Origin: Hygrocybe punicea
Lineage: Eukaryota > Basidiomycota > Agaricomycetes > Agaricales > Hygrophoraceae
Assembly (NCBI GenBank): GCA_963556145.1
Contig: OY744464.1
Coordinates: 4,030,001 to 4,094,000, forward strand
Direction: 5' to 3'
DNA length: 64,000 bases
Shown here: in pieces, positions 59,501 to 64,000 of the stretch
How the letters are laid out: the number at the start of each line of letters is the position of its first letter
Numbering within the stretch: position 1 is the stretch's first letter
Program-made: the position numbers and the translations under genes
The notes under the pieces: generated by a model
What the model was told of the DNA's origin: nothing
What the model saw: the letters and a program-made list of their open reading frames with translations, nothing else
Databases searched by the model: none

Positions 59501-60361
59501 CACATCCATTCCCACTATGAAACCCGCCAAGAAAACGGCCAGACCTATCAATGAGCAGCCGATCACCATAGTTCCCCCTTTGAACACGTGGCCGACTGAG
59601 CTGACCGCCTTCATGCTGCGCACCCCCCAGAACCTTCCCGCATTGCACCCACAATACCACTACCAGGCCCCCATTGAAGATCCCGGTATCGCCAAATCCG
59701 TCATCGACCGCGCGCTCGATTCTCAAGTCTGCATTTCGCAATGAGAACTCTTAGCCATGTCGTCCGATGCCCACCATCACATGAAGGACCTCACCACTTC
59801 GAAAAGGTCACCGCTGAGAGTAACAACATCGAGGTCTTCCACTTTCACGCACCTGAAATCCCCACCCGCGCCTGCCAACATTGTCAGGAAAACGTACCGC
59901 TCGTTGTCGGCCGGGACTCAGTCCCTCTTCATGTGGTCTACCCACTCATCAATGGCAAGTTCGTATTCGAGTGCATCCTTGACAATGGCTCTATGATCAT
60001 TGGCATGCGACGCGATATTTGGGAGAAACTCAGTTACGGCCTCCAAAATATGAAGATGTGGATGCAGTCGGCAAATAAAAGTGACAATGACACCCTCAGC
60101 CAGATCGCTAACCTCAAATTCACCTTTGGCAATGTCGATCTATTCCTACAAGTCCAAGTCGTCGACAATGCCCCTTACAAGATCCTCATCGGCCACCCGT
60201 TCTTCACGCTTTCCGAGGCCCTCACGAAGGATTATAAAAATGGAGAGCAACAAGTCACGATCATGGATCCAAACACCAGTGCCATCATCACCTTGCCCAC
60301 CATCGAGCACAACCAAAAGAACCGACGAGAATGGTCTGACAACGGAAAGCCAGATTTTTAG
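56517..60361 (+). pseudogene. gag: Gypsy copy C gag-protease, broken
   Basis: Homologous to element A gag. Lesions: a 1-nt insertion near 57290 (AAAAAGGAG for AAAAGGAG), TAG near 57685-57687 where A has TAC, TGA near 57839 and TGA at 59742-59744 where A has CGA, and a 1,087-bp hAT-like insertion inside the zinc knuckle. Many Arg codons have become His, Cys, Gln or Trp (FLLEKGQISPQEHN against FLLDKGRISPRERN), the mark of CpG loss. The protease DNGSMIIGMRRD and the terminal GATTTTTAG (60353-60361) are conserved. The frame upstream of the first ATG is open back to ACCACCATAGC, with ATA where an ATG might be expected. Confidence 0.82.
57948..59034. mobile_element. hAT-like non-autonomous DNA element (MITE-like), 1,087 bp
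   Basis: Inserted in gag of copy C. Flanks ATTGTATA (57940-57947) and ATCGTATA (59035-59042) are an 8-bp target duplication with one change, as in hAT elements. Ends are imperfect inverted repeats: TAGTCATATGCACGGGTA on the left and, read inward from the right, TAGTGATTGGCACAGGTA. About 100 bp at each end are packed with ACGGGTA-type motifs in both orientations, as in subterminal transposase-binding regions. The interior is low-complexity (CAACGACGACAAGTCAC repeats), with no transposase. Confidence 0.8.
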
Positions 60362-61845
60362 AAGTTGAGGACCTGGAGATACCTCTCGGGAAGGACACAC
60401 TGGGAGACTAGAAGCCACCACTTGAAAGCGACCACACCTATACCACGAACTATTCTTCCCTTTTGCCATTTCCCTTAGAAGAGGACTTATGTTTTTCCAT
60501 CAATTTAGATTTCTCTTCGTCTCAGCCTCAGACTGCCGCCCAGTACATTTCATTGTTGACCAATGTACAAAATCAGATACATACTACCGATACCCTTCCT
60601 TTGTCTTGTTCCATCTCCACTCCCGTGTCATCTATTTCTTCTTCAAATATTTGTAACAAAGCCCCTACTGAACACGCTACTTATATCTCGTATACCACCC
60701 CCCCTACCAGGGACCTAAAAGGAGTCGTCACCAAGAAAAAGTATAAGAAGGTAGCTGATCGTATCCACCCAATTTCTACCACTCTTCCCAACGAATACCA
60801 GATCATACGTGAGATCACCGGCGACCCGCTAGCCGATTTACCCACACTCCTGACTCACCCACCCGACTTTACACCCAGCACCCACTATACCCAGGAACGA
60901 CACGACGCGATGCCAATGAACCCGGATGGATTCCTTTGGCCTGAGGAAGAGAAACTCGGCCACCATATCATCAAAACGCAAGAAGCTGCTTTCGCCTGGA
61001 ACGAATCCGAGAAAGGGCAATTCAACACAGATTACTTCCCGCTGATCCACATTCCCACCATACCGCATGACCCGTGGGTCCATCGAAATATCCCAATCCC
61101 ACCCGGCATCCTTAACGAAGTCATTGGCATCATCAAAGACAAAATTAATACCGGTACCTATGAACCCTTGAATTCGTCATACCGCTCCTGCTGGTTTTGC
61201 ATTTTGAAAAAGGATGGGAAGTCCCTTTGTATCATCCACGATCTACAGCTGCTTAATGCCATCATGATCCACGATCCCGCCATACCGCCCATGACCGAGC
61301 ACTTGGCTGAGGCCTTTGTTGGCCACTCTTGCTATGCTTCCTTCGACCTCTTTGTCTCTTTCAACCAATGCCTCGTCCACCCCTCATCTCGGGACTATAT
61401 GACGTTTCAGTCTCCACTCGGAATGCTTCAACTTACATGGATCACTATGGGATACACAAATTCCCCACAGATCTTACACAGTGACTCCATGTACATCCTC
61501 CATGACGAAATCCCTCACCTTGCCATTCCGTATATGGACGATATTCCCATCAAAGGGCCTCCAACCCGCTATGAACAACCTGACGGTACCTACGAGACCA
61601 TACCCGAGAACCTGGCAATCCGACGTTTCATTTGGGAGCACTTCCAAGGTGTCAACCACATCATCCAGCATTTCCGCTATGTCGGCGGTACCTTCAATGG
61701 CAAGAAACTTGAGTTGTGTCGACCCTCAGTCATCATGGTTGGCCACCGATGCACATATGAAGGACGAGTAGCCGATGAGTCCAAAGTGCACAAGATTCAC
61801 GATTGGCCTATACCGACCAACCTCACCAAAGTTCGGGCTTTGGTT
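60353..61845 (+). pseudogene. pol: Gypsy copy C: 5' half of pol (RT), broken
   Basis: Matches element A pol from the gag overlap to TEVRAFLG. Block order: TYISYTTPPTRDLKGVVTKK, ILNEVIGIIKDKINTGTYEP, CYASFDLFVSFNQCLVHPSS and YMDDIPIKGPPTRYEQPDGT. A TAG lies near 60409, before the first ATG in the pol frame (60463). Several RT positions are altered by CpG loss (DQR to NQC). It stops at NLTKVRA (61845) and runs into the minisatellite; copy B resumes at the next codons on the other strand. Confidence 0.82.
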
Positions 61846-61846
61846 G

Positions 61847-62175
61847 ACCAGGGTCCAGCTATTGCTGCAGGCTTGGGTTGACCTAGGTCCAGCACTTGCT
61901 GCGGGGCTTGGGTTGACCAGCATCCAGCTCCTGCTGCAACACTGGGTTAACCCAGGTCCAGATATTGCTGCAGCACCGGGTTGAACTGGATCGAGCGCTT
62001 GCTGTGGGGCTTGGGTCCAGCTATTGCTGCAGGACTTGCTTTACTCAGGTCCAGCACTCGCTGTAGGGTAGGTTGACCGGCGTCCGACCTGTCCTGTAGC
62101 ATTGCATTGATTGCAGACCCACTGATGTAGCAGGATTGGGTATATGAGGGTCCAGCTATTGCTCCAATATTGGGT
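61847..62175. repeat. Second array of the ~34-bp minisatellite, opposite orientation
   Basis: Reads GGTTGACC-AGGGTCCAGCTATTGCTGCAGG, the reverse complement of the unit at 55141-56110. About six recognisable units to 62070, decaying to about 62175. Confidence 0.8.
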
Positions 62176-62189
62176 TGACATTTTCAAGG

Positions 62190-62400
62190 CTGTAGCTCTA
62201 GTCTCAGCCGTTGTGAGTGAGAACGACTGTGATTATCCATACCTGTAGCTCTAGTCTAAGGTAATATATAAGTACTATTAGTGTAGGTTAAATAAATATA
62301 CGTACCTCAGCTGTTGTGAGTGAGAACAACTGAGGTACGTGTCCACTCTGTGTGTGGAAGTGTGTCTCGGGATTCCCCATTTGGGTGGTACCTATGCTCG
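62190..62400 (-). repeat. Probable Copia 3' LTR or end region, with a perfect hairpin
   Basis: Follows the stop of the Copia pol. ACGTACCTCAG (62300-62310) and CTGAGGTACGT (62330-62340) are exact inverted repeats of 11 bp. TGTAGCTCTAGTCT occurs twice (about 62192 and 62244), and GTTGTGAGTGAGAAC recurs near each. LTR ends were not fixed. Confidence 0.4.
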
Positions 62401-63806
62401 CTACCACTTCTCCTTATTCTTGACACTCCCACTCGAGCCAGGTCGTAGTCCCATTGCCCAGGTAAACTTCCAGTGCTTGTCGTGAGGGAGGGCCTTGGTA
62501 AATATGTCTGCAACCATGTCTTCAGTAGGGCACCAGCGAATCGTACATTCACCTTTTGCCACCAAGTCATCCCGAATGTAGTGGTACTTTTGTTGTATAT
62601 GTTTTGTGCATGCTCGGAACTGTGGATCATGAGATAAAACAATTGCTGCTTGGTTGTCGCAATTGAGCTCCGTGGCCTTTCTTTGTTGATGTCCAATTTC
62701 ATCAAAGAACATGCGCAACCATGTGACATGTTGTCCTGCATTGCTCAATCCTACATATTCAGATTCAGTAGAGGACAATGACACCATGGTTTGAAGCTTG
62801 CTGGACCACCCAATTGCGGCATGGTTGCTGATGAAGACATAGCCGGAAGTGGAGCGTGAGGTATCTTGGTCTCCACCCCAGTTTGCATCAGTGTATCCAT
62901 GGAAATCCATGTCTATATTTACATCAGATCCATCGAAAGTCAATTCCAAGTTTTGGGTTCCCTTCAAATAACATAGGGCGCGCTTAGCTAGACTCCAGTG
63001 GCATGCCTTCAGATTGGCACTGTATCTCCCTATGACACCAACTGTGTATGCGAGATCTGGCCTGGTTGCAAGCGTTACCCACATCAGTGATCCAACAACA
63101 CATTGATAGGACACTTCCCTATCTCCAACCTTCATAGTCTTGATGGTGGTGTTATCAACTGGGTCTTCTGTGGATGGTTGTGCCTTTGTGTCCATGGGTG
63201 TAAATACTGGCTTGCAGTCCATCATTCTGAAGCGTTCCAAGACAGTGTCTATGTACTGGTGTTGCGACAGTGTGATTGTGCGTTTCTTGCGGTCTCGTTT
63301 GATCTGAATACCCAGAATAAACGTCGCTGCTCTGAGGTCTCGCATTTTGAATGCACTTGAGAGTAATTTCTTTATTTTGTTCATGAAAGCTCATGACGTT
63401 GCTGCAAGGAGCAAGTCATCAACATATACTACTAAAAAGCACAAGTTCTCCTTATCTTTATAGACGTAGAGGCACATCTCTGCATCTAGCCATGTGAACT
63501 TCATTTCCCCAAGCTTGCGGTTGAGAGTTTTGTTCCAAGTCCGGCTGGCTTGCTTGAGCCCATATAGGGAACGTTGTAGCCACCAGCAGTGGCCGGCTTT
63601 GATGCTTACACCTTCCGGTGGTAACATGTATAGTTCTTCGTCTAACTTGCCATTGAGGTAGGCCGTCGACACATCCATTTGGTCTAGTTCGAGATCGTAT
63701 TTGGCGGCCAGAGCTATGATTATGCATACAGATTCCAAGTTTGCTACGGGGGTGAAAACTTCCTGATAGTTGACCCCTTCTTTTTGTGCAAAGCCACGCG
63801 CAACGA
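62401..63806 (-). pseudogene. Ty1/Copia pol fragment: reverse transcriptase and RNase H
   Basis: RT: VARGFAQKEGVNYQEVFTPV, DLELDQMDVSTAYLNGKLDE, RSLYGLKQASRTWN and FLVVYVDDLLLAATS (the Y-V-DD box). RNase H: GYTDANWGGDQDTSRSTSGY, VSLSSTESEYVGLSNAGQHV, CDNQAAIVLSHDPQFRACTK and ADIFTKALPHDKH. A TGA at 63391-63393 cuts the frame between the DD box and LSSAFKMRDLRAATFILGIQ; the frame continues after it. Its upstream part ends at 63806, where an LTR has inserted. Stop TAG 62401-62403. Integrase and gag are outside the window or lost. Confidence 0.88.
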
Positions 63807-64000
63807 TGTAGAGGCTCCGGGCCCTCTGGACCCGAATCCTCTTCATATCCCACTTCGTCCTCGTCCATTCCCATTCACGTATCATCGATTCCGCCCGTTT
63901 CCGGTCTTTTCCGTCGATTCCGCTCCAGATTCCGCCTCCGGAATCGTTCATACTCAAGATGCGATGTCTCTAACGACCCGGAATCAGTACGTATATAGTT
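63807..64000 (+). repeat. LTR inserted into Copia RT (runs off the window)
   Basis: Starts TGTAGAGGCTCCGG directly after the RT codons for ARGFAQ on the other strand. It aligns with 38906-39100 in the same orientation. Length and target duplication cannot be seen, because the window ends. Confidence 0.6.

Overview
The window is genomic DNA of a filamentous basidiomycete fungus, most likely an Agaricomycete. Genes are packed on both strands and cut by many short introns of about 45-65 nt with GT...AG ends. The gene set is eukaryotic and fungal: a division 1 chitin synthase, a BTB/POZ family common in mushrooms, an Hsp31-type DJ-1 protein and a Dal5-like permease. The repeats are LTR retrotransposons of fungal type. 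No tRNA, rRNA or CRISPR was recognised.

Layout, positions 1-38,000 (gene-rich). In order: SEC7-type Arf exchange factor (-, C-terminus runs off the left edge), deoxyhypusine synthase (+), a divergent 14-3-3 protein (-), an ARO8-like aminotransferase (-), a small unknown protein (+), RING protein 1 (+), chitin synthase (-), DBP8 DEAD-box helicase (+), BTB protein (+), MOB1 (-), Hsp31/DJ-1 (+), U1A/U2B''-like RRM protein (-), ceramide synthase (+), SNF7/CHMP4 (+), NEM1-like phosphatase (-), a decayed MFS permease (-), RING protein 2 (+), alanyl-tRNA editing protein (-), an intact MFS permease (+) and a GT18-like glycosyltransferase (+). These are ordinary housekeeping genes and form no shared pathway. 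Two paralogous pairs stand out: the RING proteins, and the broken and intact permeases about 4 kb apart.

Layout, positions 38,000-64,000 (transposon island). No host gene is visible here. A TIR-flanked stretch and an LTR fragment open the island. A near-complete Ty3/Gypsy element (40,195-49,939, called A) follows, with 786-bp LTRs that differ at nine positions. A second, decayed relative lies in two oppositely oriented halves: B (49,941-55,140, minus) and C (56,185-61,845, plus). The halves break at the same point of pol, and both breaks carry the same roughly 34-bp minisatellite. B contains two solo LTRs. C contains a 1.09-kb hAT-like non-autonomous element with an 8-bp target duplication. 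A Copia-type pol (62,401-63,806) is interrupted by an LTR related to the one that opens the island.

The most unusual item is in the Gypsy family. Between pol and the 3' LTR, on the opposite strand, lies a gene with two introns. Its product has a charged coiled coil, a cysteine cluster with the spacing C-x2-C-x6-C-x7-C-x2-C-x6-C, an acidic stretch and a basic NLS-like motif. Both copies keep the architecture, although each now has its own stop codon. Differences between copies are mostly C-to-T or G-to-A at CpG, which points to decay of methylated DNA.
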